A DNA stretch of 64,000 bases from Tomocerus qinae (lineage: Eukaryota > Arthropoda > Collembola > Entomobryomorpha > Tomoceridae): contig CM034547.1 of NCBI GenBank assembly GCA_020055645.1, positions 37,241,909-37,305,908 on the forward strand. Direction: 5' to 3'. Below are positions 8,566 to 21,970 of the stretch, one piece after another. Below the pieces are notes generated by a model. It saw nothing but the letters and a program-made list of their open reading frames with translations. It had not been told where the DNA came from and did no database searches. The position numbers and the translations under genes are program-made. How positions within the stretch are numbered: position 1 is the stretch's first letter; each line of letters opens with the position of its first letter.

Positions 8566-11500
8566 TTACTCTGGCGGATCATTTTCTTCGTCGGCATTTT
8601 CCAATTCTCCATTTGGAACACGGTATCTCTCGTGACCGAAGAAATCTGCCTTTGTTCCCGTAATAATAGTTTGTACCAGCCACTCGGGTTTCACAATCGG
8701 TATCAAATTCTTGTTTGCAGTATTGAGTAAGTTGGTGGCACAAGTCGCATCAGTGACCAAAACTTCCGCCTCAGGTGGAATAGCTAATGTTTCTGTAGAA
8801 CCCAAGTCTAAATTATTTGCTATCATAAATATGTTATCTTAAAACATTAAACTTACTTTTATTTGGCCGCAGTAGAATTGCTTGTGCTGCAGTTAGAACG
8901 GGTTTCCAGTAATTGTACAGCTCATCCGACTCCGCTGTGACATAGATCTTCATTCCTTTCAAGGGCTTCTGAGTATGACGCTCAATTACTTCTTCCTGCT
9001 CCAAGCTGTAGCCAGACTTCAAGCGGAAAGGTACCCAATCCAGCAGTTGACTCTGTGTAAGCATAATTAATAATAATTAACTAATAATTTGAAACACGAA
9101 TATCAAAAATTGATTAACCTAAATTAATATACTTTACTGTTCTACTTACCGCCTCAACACATTTCCGTATCCAATCGTAGGACACACATGGTATCCCACC
9201 AGCAAGACAATAAATGTATTTAACTGTTCTTGCATGACTGTCCGAAATCAAGAAGACGTTGGTAATGCCTTTTTCCTTACTAACTGCATCGACGACTTTA
9301 CCTCCATTCTTTTCAATATTATCTTTGAGTTCAGCCTTGTCATATGGTATTATGACGGCATCTGGACAATAAAAATATTAATATTTAAAAAATGTTTAAA
9401 AATAAAAATATTTTTAAAAAAAATAAGAATAATCCATTAAGAAATCCCAAAATACGCTTTCTTCCAACAACCGAGAAAAAATCCTTCTCGAATCCCGAGA
9501 AGCAATTCTTCCCAATTTCTTGGGACTGGTGGTCTTGTATTATTATTTCCCAATAGCCAAAGTCAGAAAATCTTAAGAAAATTCCATTTGGAAGGGGAAA
9601 GCGTTATCTTACCAGACTAATGAGAATAACTTTCTTCCCTAAACATTTCCTCCCTCCCTCCACGGGAAAACATTTAGTTTCATTCCCAGAAAAATACACT
9701 TCCCTCCCTTCCCAGCGGCCTATCGTCTGGCAGTCCCACATTCTTTGAGGGCCCGCCATTATATTACTTATCCCAATATTATAAAAATACAAGTTTTAAT
9801 ATCAGTAATTACCGTCTTGGGAAGGATCTCCGCCACCACTTGCAGTAAGAAAGAACTGCATGCCATCAAACATTTGCTTCCTGGGTCTTCCAGGTCGCTT
9901 TGGAGCTAAAGCCATGTCACCAAATCAAATTAGAAATCAAATAATATTGTTTAACACAGAAAATCACTGAAATAAGTCACATAACCACGTCTAAGTCTAG
10001 TCAGAAATCTGTTTGGAATAGTAGTGTCTACAAATGTATCTGAAGAGATTAAGAATAGAATAAAATGAAAAATGAGTGACAAACACAATTGGAATGTGCA
10101 AACTCTCAACAAGTAATGGCTGCAATAAAGCTACAACATATTAGTGAATCGAATCAGCATGAATTGCATTGTTGTCAAATTGTCAACACATTAAGTGTCT
10201 TGATGTGCGGAATGTCATTTGTGATACATTTGAGAAGGTTCATCTTACAACACTTCACCAGATAAAAACGATTTCAGCCTAATGGATTGAGGAAATAGAT
10301 AAAAAGGGCAATAAAAATAAAGTTGCAGTCAGCAAGTTTTATGCCAACTGCTTCTGCCATGCCAATTTATAACTACTGACAATATGATTATGGAAAAAAA
10401 TTCTTGCTTCAATTCAATAACAAATTATGTCATGCGTATTTCTAAATAAAATGTTCTTTATTAAAGCACTTCGGATAGACGGGTAGAGCTGTGACTAATA
10501 TTGCAGAGAGGTTGACCATAAGACCTACAGAACTTTGCATAGACTATTCGTCATAGATTCCATACCAGGCTTATCCGAGACATCTGCTGCTGTAGCTTCT
10601 TGTGAGGTAGAGGGAGTAGAAGTTGATGTTGATGGCAGTCTCCCACTCAAACGAGAGTTAGTAGGGGAGCTTTCGGCCGATTCTTCTTTGATAGACTTCT
10701 GAGAAGGAGTTCCAAATCGACGCAATGGGGTTACTGTAGTAGTATTGTTCAACATGCCCTCGTCAGCACTACTGAAATCATAAAAATGGACCATTAGTTT
10801 TCGACGAAACGGATCGGCAAGCGGTAGGTAATTTCTTGTTACAAACCTTGCATCAAAGGCCCCACCAACAACTTTAGGACCTGTAGCTCCGGAACCTCGG
10901 GCTCTTCTGCCTTCAACGACATTATCTAATAATAATAAATTAAAAAATTATATGTTAAAATGATAGCCATTGTAGACCATTATATCCCGCGATTATTAAT
11001 ATTTTCAATAATTTACCCCAAAGCATACTTTTATGTACTAAATTTAGCACATGAAAGTATGCGCTGGGGTACATTATTGAAAACAAGGTTACCTAAATTG
11101 ATGTCAGCTGCCTTTGCTACTACAGCGCTTGGACTAAATTCTTTTCTCAATTCTTTGGCGTCGTTTTCGCCAATACTAAGCTGACGCCTTGTACACCATA
11201 TAGGTCTTTCGAATTCTTCACAACGGATTGCATACATTACTGCGAAAGCTTTTTGAACGATATCATCATCATCACCATCGGTACTGTAAAAAATAAATGG
11301 AAGAATTAAATAAATATGTACAACAACAATTTTGTCAGCATGTTCATTGAGACAATAAAATTACAATTTTTGTCCTACAACTTCAGCTTTGTGGGGAGCA
11401 TATACCCCATCGGGAGAATAAACTCCATACACACCGATGCCAATGATTCTAACGGGAACAATATGGGATTCGGATGCGACATCTTCCATTTCGTCTTCAA

Positions 11501-13256
11501 AAGCTATATGCCATGTGTCATTATGACCTTTGGCAGTGACTACACCAGAGTAGTAATTCTTGTCTCGCCATCGTGCAAACACTGGCTCCCCAACCCCAAT
11601 GGTCCCCCACAGAGTTGTAGAAGTAACTAGTGAAGCCAGTTCTTCATCGGAGAGTAGGTCTACCTCAAAAGTTACATTTTTTGCAACAGACGTTGAAGTT
11701 CCAGGCGCATTACTTTCCCGTGAGACTGTCAATTTGCCTCCTGAGGTGGATTGAGAGTCTACACTCAGTGACATCTTAGCCTTAGCCTTCGGAGGTCTTC
11801 CTCTGGGGGATGCTGTGCTTCTTGATGTCAGTGACTTTTCATCCATCGATTTGTCAGATGACAAATTCATAGATGAATCTGTTTGAGAGTTACGTGACCC
11901 AACTAATGATGGAGACTTCGATGGACCTGGAGTTTCTTCTTTTTTAGCAGACTTTGGAGGCCGTCCTCGACCTCGCTTGACTGGTATCTCGTCTGAATTA
12001 TTTGAAGTTGAATGGGTAGGAGTTTGTTTCCCAGTTCTACCCATCTTGCCTTTTGCAGTTTCTTTAGGAGAGTCGCCATTAGGAGTGTGGTCATCACCAT
12101 TAGATAAATGCATATCAACGCTGTTACTGGTAGCAGTAGCATTTTCCGAAACGTCGCCAATTTTTGTTGATGCTACTATGGGCTCACGGTCATTTGGCTG
12201 CCGCTTTCGACCTCTTCCAGAAACAGCAGGTGGTTTCATCTGATTTACTGATAACAGAAAAGTAAATCTTTCAATACATATTCCAATTCCAAATGCATAC
12301 ATATAGTTGTTGTAAAGCAAATGTGCCGCTTTTACCAGCGCTGCTGCTGGCAATACTGACTATGCTTTCTCTAGGTATGGTTGATCCAAGGGATGTCCAG
12401 CTTGTTCTGCTTCTTCCCACAGCGTTTTCTGAATTTTCTTGAGAAGAAATGTCAGCCGAATACCCACTGGTATGAAGACCACTCAAATTCAACCCATGCT
12501 GTTGCAAAAAAACCTGAACTCGTTCGGTATCAGATTGGAAACTTAGGCGTTCTTTCACAAAACGTTGGTTTTTGTCATCGTAAATAGCCATAGTGACTGT
12601 TAGAGATCCATTAACAGAAACCTGAAAAGATTGTACTTTATAATATGCTTTAGGCTACTATTATACAATAACCACCTTTGGATAATAATATAATATTATG
12701 AAATATACTTCATATACAATAATATATACATAATAATTTATTGTACAAATTCGTACATATATATGGCAAGATCTCTTACCTCCTCTTGACTTTCAATTTC
12801 TGATACTCTCTTGGGGGGTCTACCCCTTCTTCTACTGGTGGTTGGTTTCTCAACTTCTTCGGTCTCATGGCAGTCGTCATCAACATTTGAATTTTCGTTT
12901 AAACGGTGCATTTCTTCTCTTTTCTTGATTTCAGTGAAAAAGTTGTCGTTCGGACTACTATCGACCGACTCCTTAACAGTCGCATTAAATGTAATTGGTT
13001 TCCCCTTTTCATCGTAATACGGGGATATGTCTTGAACATCCGAGTCCTTAGATGTAGAATTAACAATGGTACGTTTAGCAACAGTTCCGTTTCCTTCTTT
13101 CATAGAATTCATTGACACATCTGATGATGATTCCATACGATGTAATTCAATTCGGGGTTTTTTCATAGGAGCTTGAGATGAAGAATTCTGAGATGAGTCA
13201 CTTGTATCCGGAGCTTTCCGTTTGTCAACCTGTTTGACTTCATTTACGTTTTCCAT
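8566..13256 (-). CDS. TP53BP1: TP53-binding protein 1 homologue (tandem Tudor + BRCT), 10 exons, complete
   Basis: A nuclear chromatin reader of the double-strand-break response; the vertebrate protein binds H4K20me2 and ubiquitinated H2A and favours end joining. Exons: 13256-12780, 12621-12336, 12247-11365, 11283-11093, 10925-10847, 10771-10566, 9905-9813, 9361-9150, 9052-8857, 8819-8566. All junctions are GT-AG and in phase; total 2877 nt, 958 residues, about half the human length. Residues 1-470 are disordered, rich in Ser/Thr. AT-hooks lie near 142 (RRRGRPPKR), 346, 403 and 709. Tandem Tudor runs from about 473 (VGEPVFARWRDKNYYSG). The ubiquitin-dependent recruitment motif KAADINLDNVVEGRR is at 606-620. 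BRCT 1 starts at about 720 (MQFFLTASG) and BRCT 2 follows (IYVTAESDELYNYW), with VKPEWLVQTI near the end. The TTTAG and CAG acceptors and conserved motifs fix the model; only the start Met is less certain. Confidence 0.93.
9430..9790. repeat. C/T-rich, possibly transposon-derived block in intron 7 of the TP53BP1 homologue
   Basis: This intronic segment differs from its AT-rich surroundings. It holds runs such as CCCTCCCTCCACGGG, and TGGGACTG near 9529 faces its complement CAGTCCCA near 9733. Those short inverted ends about 200 bp apart could be a MITE, but no target duplication is evident. Confidence 0.3.
10996..11083. repeat. Palindromic MITE in intron 4 of the TP53BP1 homologue
   Basis: Position 11002-11083 folds into one long hairpin: TTTTCAATAATTTACCCC on the left pairs with GGGGTACATTATTGAAAA on the right, and the centre (TACTAAATTTAGCA) is itself palindromic. 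A TTAA precedes it at 10996-10999, but none follows on the right. It ends 9 bp from the exon 4 donor and fills half of the 167-bp intron. Its arm resembles that of the element at 24196-24344. Confidence 0.7.
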
Positions 13257-14287
13257 GCTATTTACTGCCGGATGTCGAAAATAACCGATTATCTATACAC
13301 AAAATATTATATATTATAAAAATAAATGATTTTAAGTAATACTATTTATAAATATATATTTCATACATATTTACATTTCAAACTAGACAACATTGATTAA
13401 AAATAATTAGTCGTTAGGACAAAGTCCAATTAAAAAATTGTCAATTAAAACGGAGTTGTACAAATTGTCGAATGTTCATTTTAAGCATTAAAAAATATTA
13501 AAACTACTTAAGGCCTGACAAGTCCTTTAAGCAGTTTTTAAGTGTCCGGTATGCGGTGTAGGGAACGATACGAAAATAAAGCTCACTGTTAGTTTTCGTT
13601 GTCAGTTGTGCAATTATTTATACTTTTCTAAAAATTCTCAGAAACTCTAAACTTGGTTAGGCCTTGTGACATTGACATAATGCAAGAAAACACTTTAAAC
13701 AAGTTCTGGTATGTATTATTTTTACTGTATTCTCTATAGTATCAACAACTATCGTACGTAAAAATACACATGTCAGTAAAACAACGTAGGTTAGCACTAG
13801 CAGGGTAGCAAATTAAATAACATTTAATTATCGTCAGTCGTATACTATTGTCAAATTGTAATACCATGCTAAAATATAATCAATATTATTTATGGTTAAC
13901 TCAATACTGAATACTACTTTTACTGTTTACATCTTTAACATTCAATAAATACAAAACGTTTTGTATAGCAATTTAGAATTTTGCAATTTCAGCACCATAA
14001 AATTTTTATATTACGTAACGTAGTTCAACATTGGAGAAGCAGAAGAGAACCGTAAGAACTAGTAGGGACAGTAATATTTTACATTAAATTTGTAAATAAA
14101 TAAAATGCCACTGGAATTAGTCAACAAGTGATTGGCTAAAAAACTAATCAGTTGATGATTACTTTACGTATTACATGTAAAACAAAAGTCATTATCATTA
14201 GTGTATGCAATTATGTTGTACGTTTTAAATGAATATTCAACAATTAAACTAAAAATATTAAAATTTGAAAAATAAAATTTACTATAC

Positions 14288-14420
14288 CTGATCCTCAAGC
14301 CTCCTTTCGCCAAAAATATATTTATTATTTTTGCTGAGAAAGATTGAGCTCCAAAACCTTAAAAACCAATCGTTGGTGCGTCTTTCTCTGTAATCGTCCC
14401 TCTTTCAGACTTTTTATATT
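14288..14420 (-). promoter_or_regulatory. Possible 5' UTR exon of the TP53BP1 homologue
   Basis: On the minus strand GGATCAG|GTATAG at 14288/14287 is a good donor. A matching acceptor, TTTTGTGTATAG, lies about 35 bp upstream of the start codon at 13256. A non-coding first exon here would give a roughly 1-kb 5' UTR intron. The upstream limit is arbitrary; the transcription start cannot be read from sequence. Confidence 0.3.
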
Positions 14421-16037
14421 CTACATCTAGTCCATCGCATCATTTTAGTACAATATTAGTCTTCGACTTCGCACAGATCTCGCTCGTGCTGAGCTTTTCC
14501 ACCCAGGCCAGGCCAAGCTTGCTTGTTGTGATAACCAATTCTTCCAGCCTTGAAACGAAGCTACTGGAATGAAATTATATATAATACAAAATAATATTAT
14601 ACCAAACATAAAAAGTGAAGGTATATTATATCTTCAACTTTCAACAAATCATAAAGACTGACGACTGCCTGGTTGTTTACTGTTTATGATCTCCCTGATT
14701 GACGAAAGACGAAAGCATAAATTAGAATCAGGCATTTAGAATTAGGCAATGAAATCCGTTTTATTTCCTTATTCTCTATATTCCCTAATCCTCCCCTGCC
14801 CTAATCCTATCATTAAATTAAAATTCTATTCTATACATACATACCATGAAGCTGAGAACAATCGTATAGGTGGTGCGACCTGTAAGTTTTATTTCTTGTC
14901 ACTTCTCAGTTGATGTTGATGCACCGTTGCGTTGTTGTTGTTGCACTTGCACTTGGCACTTCTGCTATTATAGCTATAATGCTACTGCTATACAAACTTA
15001 GTTATACTAGGTACTTTAATGGTAAATGGATGATAAATGGTAATAAATTATTATTATAATTAAGTATAATAATAATACGCACTTGAACTGTACTGTACAC
15101 TATAATGTAATGACAATGTATAATAATATAATATATTCAATTCTATTATATTTGTAACAATATTTACTAATTTTAGTGCAGTTTAGTTTTAATAAACATG
15201 GTAATTAAAATTACATAATAATCATGAATTTGTAACCTACTAACTAACTAGGACCAAAAAAGGTCGGTCTAGCGTCTATCTCAAGTCAGCAAGCACCAAA
15301 AATTCAACAGACTCAATCAAAATGTATTCTAGGATTTTTTATATTTAGAAAAAATGAATAGAAATCTGTTTTGTAGGATCGGATTCGGTCGTCGGCGTCG
15401 GATAGTTGAATGCTGAATGGTTGATGAATCCACCTTATCCGCCTCACTTGCACAATTGCAATTTATACTTGTTTGCTGTGTCGCATTCAACGAAGAGTTC
15501 AACAGCGATTACGATTACCTTGTTACTTGTGAGGTAAATTTAAAACGAATCTTGGAAGTCTAGTCTAATGACGTGTCCGTGAATAAGAGGTTTAGTTTAG
15601 AAGAGAGCGAGAGTTGTAATGTAAGCAGTTTGTAAGTTGTATGTAGTATATTTATTTATTGCATTGCACTTAAAAGGTTTACTTACATACATTACATACA
15701 CATACACAAACACAGCTTAGTGGAACTCGAACTCTGTGTAACCCAATCGGATTGGAACCTGCCACCGCACCGGCACTAAACGGACAATTTTACGCTATTT
15801 ATATTTACACTATTTAGTTTTGGCCCTGTAACCGCTAACCTGGAAATGGGTAAACATTTTCAATTTAAAAAATGTTTCATATTTAATGTGTTGTCCATTT
15901 GTAATCCATCCGTAACGATTTGAAATGACATGACAAGAATGACTTTTTGGATAATGATGATTAGGTGGCGCTTTTGTTTTTGGCATAGTTTTGTTAGTTA
16001 ACACAATGGTAATATTATTTTAGCGCTGTCCAATGGA
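14421..16037. other. Intergenic region between divergent TP53BP1 homologue and KRTCAP2
   Basis: The two genes point away from each other, so their promoters probably lie here. Somewhat GC-richer patches occur near 14470-14560 and 15350-15500. No recognisable exon or element was found. AT-rich microsatellite-like sequence fills 15000-15200. Confidence 0.4.
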
Positions 16038-16788
16038 ATGTCTAGTGTTGTTTCTTTGATACTGTCCGTGGGAGTATTTTCTGGAATGCAGCTATACCGT
16101 CACCAATTGGCGTCATCAGGGCCGTTGACTATTCTTGGAGGAGGATTAGGCTCATTATTGTTTCTATTTATTTTAACGGTAATTAAACATCCTCAATCAA
16201 GTCAATTAGAAATCCGAATTAATTATTAATTTCATGCACCATTTTTCAATGTCTTATGTTTGTTTTAAGGCGATCGGAAATCTTGAACTTTTGCTTTTTG
16301 GCAAAGGTTATCAGACATCACTATTTCCTGAAGGTAATTTAGAAATAACAAAGGATTTTATACTTGTCGCTCTTGTCACCTATACTACTATATCATATAT
16401 CATATCCTATGGATATTATCACTGTAGCTTGGGGATCAAACTACTGTGAATATTGTGATATTATGACATTGATAATGTTGATGCTTTTGTTTGTGACAGT
16501 TTTCGTCTGCTTGATTTTGGCTCTCTTGGCTGCTGGTAGGGTACATGGTGTTTGCATTACAACATGGTAATTACTTTTCGCCTTTAACTATGTGTGTGTG
16601 TGTTTTACTAATTATTTGTGATATGCATATTGAATTTTTTAAAAACTATTCGTACTTTTTGTATTTCTAGCTTCATTTTCTCAATAATAACTTTGTACTA
16701 CGTGAATCGTATATCCCAGAGCACTTATTCATCACCGACATCTATATCCAACACGACCTCAGGATCCCATAAAAAGAAAAACAAATAA
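16038..16788 (+). CDS. KRTCAP2: Keratinocyte-associated protein 2 homologue (OST subunit), 4 exons, complete
   Basis: A small ER membrane subunit of the STT3A-type oligosaccharyltransferase, helping co-translational N-glycosylation. Exons 16038-16178, 16270-16333, 16500-16566 and 16671-16788 join in phase (0, 1, 2) to 390 nt, 129 residues; human KRTCAP2 is of similar size. The N-terminal half has a hydrophobic segment and the family signature FSGMQLYRHQLAS...LTILGG. It continues with NLELLLFGKGYQTSLFPE, then a hydrophobic helix and the HGVCITTCFIFS stretch of the third membrane span. The C-terminus ends HKKKNK, giving a KKxx ER-retrieval signal (KKNK). I chose the ATG at 16038 because an ATG seven bases upstream is in another frame. 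Conserved throughout; no sign of decay. Confidence 0.96.
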
Positions 16789-16869
16789 ACTGTTAAACTA
16801 TGTGTGGAATGAAATATGGAAATATAATTTACTTACACTGCGTATTTTCTGACCTATCATTAACTAACT

Positions 16870-16875
16870 AATAAA
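16870..16875 (+). promoter_or_regulatory. Poly(A) signal of KRTCAP2
   Basis: AATAAA 82 bp past the stop codon. Another copy overlaps the stop itself (16784-16789), too close to be the likely signal. Confidence 0.4.
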
Positions 16876-17093
16876 GAAGTTAGTTCGTTGATTATTTATG
16901 TTGCAATATGTAATTTAATATTAAAGTTTAATAGAGAAGGTATCAGTATGCTCAATGAGGATTGTTATTCCCAAATTGTGGGTGTTGGAAACATCTCTAA
17001 GTCATTCCGTTATCTAGAAAGCATGAATGATTCAATAATAAAACTGGCTTTGACCAACTTCTTTTCGCCTATTCAATATTTGTTTTCCAGCCA

Positions 17094-17099
17094 TTTATT
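17094..17099 (-). promoter_or_regulatory. Poly(A) signal of the acetyl-CoA acetyltransferase gene
   Basis: TTTATT on the plus strand, AATAAA on the minus strand, 74 bp past the stop at 17173. The gene converges on KRTCAP2 with only about 385 bp between the two stop codons. Confidence 0.4.
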
Positions 17100-17172
17100 C
17101 ATGAAAATATATTTTATGATATACTTAATAACCACTTTTTGAGACAAAAATATTGGTACATATTTTCAATTC

Positions 17173-19948
<2,776 letters not shown>

Positions 19949-21724
19949 TGTGTTAATGCTTCGTTTTGTGAATAGCCGACTAAAATCAAAAATAAATTTT
20001 AAAAATTTCAGAGTATTTCTTCGAACGCAAACCAGCTGAGTGAGACCGGTGTAGTATGTAGTGTGCGGGTCGAGTCGTCTTCTTGAGTCTGAGTGAGAAC
20101 AGAGAATATGAGCTTAGATAGAGACTAGTTTGAGTGCTTTTTTGTTGTCTTGTTTTGTTACATACACTTTCTTGCGTTATGCTATATACAAGAAAAGGGT
20201 AGGTGGTATAACGTTTAATAGTCTGTGTTTGCATTCTCTGGAAATCAAAAGGATTCAAATTGAAAAGTAATGAATAATTGTTCCTCCACCTTGTGACCCA
20301 AGATGACTTGTGGTGCCCCAACTAATATCACTCAAATAATAAAGACTCACATTCATGATAGTAAACAGACTGAATTACAATGGGCTAAAATGCTTTGAGA
20401 ATATGGTTTATATTACTGTATTTAACTGATTTAACATAAGATTACTGAATCACACTATTGCATGCGTGTCTTTATAATGTATAGTTACAAGTAGAATACA
20501 CAATACACAGCAGTAGTGTATAGGTATTGCATAATAGGAATAATTAATAGCTTTTGTATGTATAATTATTGTAAAAACGGAAACTTAAACACTTGTACTT
20601 GCATCATCTTCACAGCAAAGCCTGGCGAATATGCAAACATTGGGAGCATAATATGTAGTCTCAGCACTACAAAATATCCACATTAATATGTTGTTTAAAA
20701 TTCTCAGGAATTATCTCAAAAAGCAATATAATAACTTATTCAATTTTTTTCTTTTCCCAATTTCCCATCATTTGATTCACAAATGGCAGGGTTAGGAAAA
20801 CCCTATATGGTTATAGAAAAATAATCCAATATTACAGATATTAAGACAAGCTTCGCGTATTGAATAATATACATTTATTAACGAATAGTAAGCAATATCA
20901 AATGAGGTGAGATAGTGAGAACCAAGCAGTGTCAACAGATACCACACCAGTTAAAGCTCCTTGGTGAGAACAAACATTTCAAATGTCTGGATCTGGACGC
21001 TTCACTTTTTGATTGTTTTCGGTCTCACGGTCACGGTAACAAATTGCAATATGCTTATTCTCAGGGTGACTCGAACGTAAACTCGAGTCACCCTGCTTAT
21101 TCTATTGTCATGATAAATGATAGTCATGAATACTTCTTACATTATTCTATTTCAATTTCATTAGATGATTTACGAACTTCTAAAGAACAACAGCAACACA
21201 AGCAATTTTGACAATCATGGTATGCTACATGTTACATTTCTATAGTATTAATCTCTTTTCTTTACGGCCATATATGTAAGGACATAATTACATATTACAC
21301 ACATTATTATTGTATTATTTTAGAATTTCAGGAGCAGGCACACTATATTCAGGTAAGTAATATAATTAGGAATACCTAGTCTGGGGTCTTTTCCCTCATT
21401 TTTCATTTTTCCCTCATTTTCCCCTCTCCTTCTTTTCAGAATAAATTGGCCAACTAAAGTATCCTTCTATAGTGATTATCACTATGTACCAGTGTACCAC
21501 TGTAAGGTATACAGTTTTGTGCCAATTTACTCCAAGGAGAAGGGGAGGGATTTTGAATTAAAATACCTCGTATCCAAAGTGATTTTCAAAACATTTTACT
21601 CAGACTCTTGATTCTCTTATTATGAAATAATAAGAATAGAATACAGGAAGTGATTAAGGAATACCTATACCTGCATAAAATCAATTTCTATAATATGCAA
21701 AACGTAGTAGATTACGTATTACTG
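19949..21724. other. Region upstream of ACAT2, no gene recognised
   Basis: The first few hundred bases probably hold the 5' UTR and promoter of the thiolase gene. An acceptor-like TTTTAG lies about 37 bp before its start codon. An open frame of 111 codons at 20321-19986 (minus) ends just upstream but in another frame and resembles nothing. A perfect 13-bp stem is at 21062-21095. Confidence 0.4.
21062..21095. repeat. Perfect 13-bp hairpin
   Basis: CAGGGTGACTCGA pairs exactly with TCGAGTCACCCTG across an 8-base loop. It is too short to classify. It could be a remnant of a palindromic element or a chance structure. Confidence 0.4.
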
Positions 21725-21970
21725 TATAATCCAGTGTGCATCGAACGTTATAGGGTGACGATAATAGAATGTTTTGCTCTCTTTCTGCAGCCAGTTTGAG
21801 GTTTGGGTGCATTCAGTTGACTTTTAGCTGTGAAAAATCCCGTGGTCATGGATACAGCCACTGATTCCCCCGGGGCCTGCACCCAGTTTTCCTATCTAAA
21901 CTGGCTGCAGAAAAAGAGCAAAACATTCTATTATCGTCACCCTATAACGTTCGATGCACACTGGTATAAT
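21725..21970. mobile_element. 234-bp hairpin MITE with a 6-bp target duplication
   Basis: Element 21731-21964 begins CCAGTGTGCATCGAACG and ends with its complement CGTTCGATGCACACTGG. The arms pair almost perfectly for about 67 bp, through GCTCT...TTCTGCAGCCAG; inside, GGGTGCA and TGCACCC face each other. TATAAT is directly repeated on both sides (21725-21730 and 21965-21970), a clean 6-bp duplication. There is no coding capacity. The near-identity of the arms suggests recent activity. The parent transposon family is unknown to me. Confidence 0.82.

Noticed and set aside
11002-11083. Hairpin considered as a microRNA precursor
   Set aside because: Near-perfect pairing over the whole length, a preceding TTAA and a related element at 24.2 kb fit a MITE better than a pre-miRNA.
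19986-20321. 111-codon minus-strand open frame just upstream of the ACAT2 start, considered as a mitochondrial presequence exon
   Set aside because: It ends in a stop and is out of frame with the start Met. No donor joins it in phase, and the thiolase begins at the normal cytosolic position.
20915-21211. 98-codon plus-strand open frame
   Set aside because: It contains a perfect hairpin, has no family motif and no supporting splice or poly(A) context.
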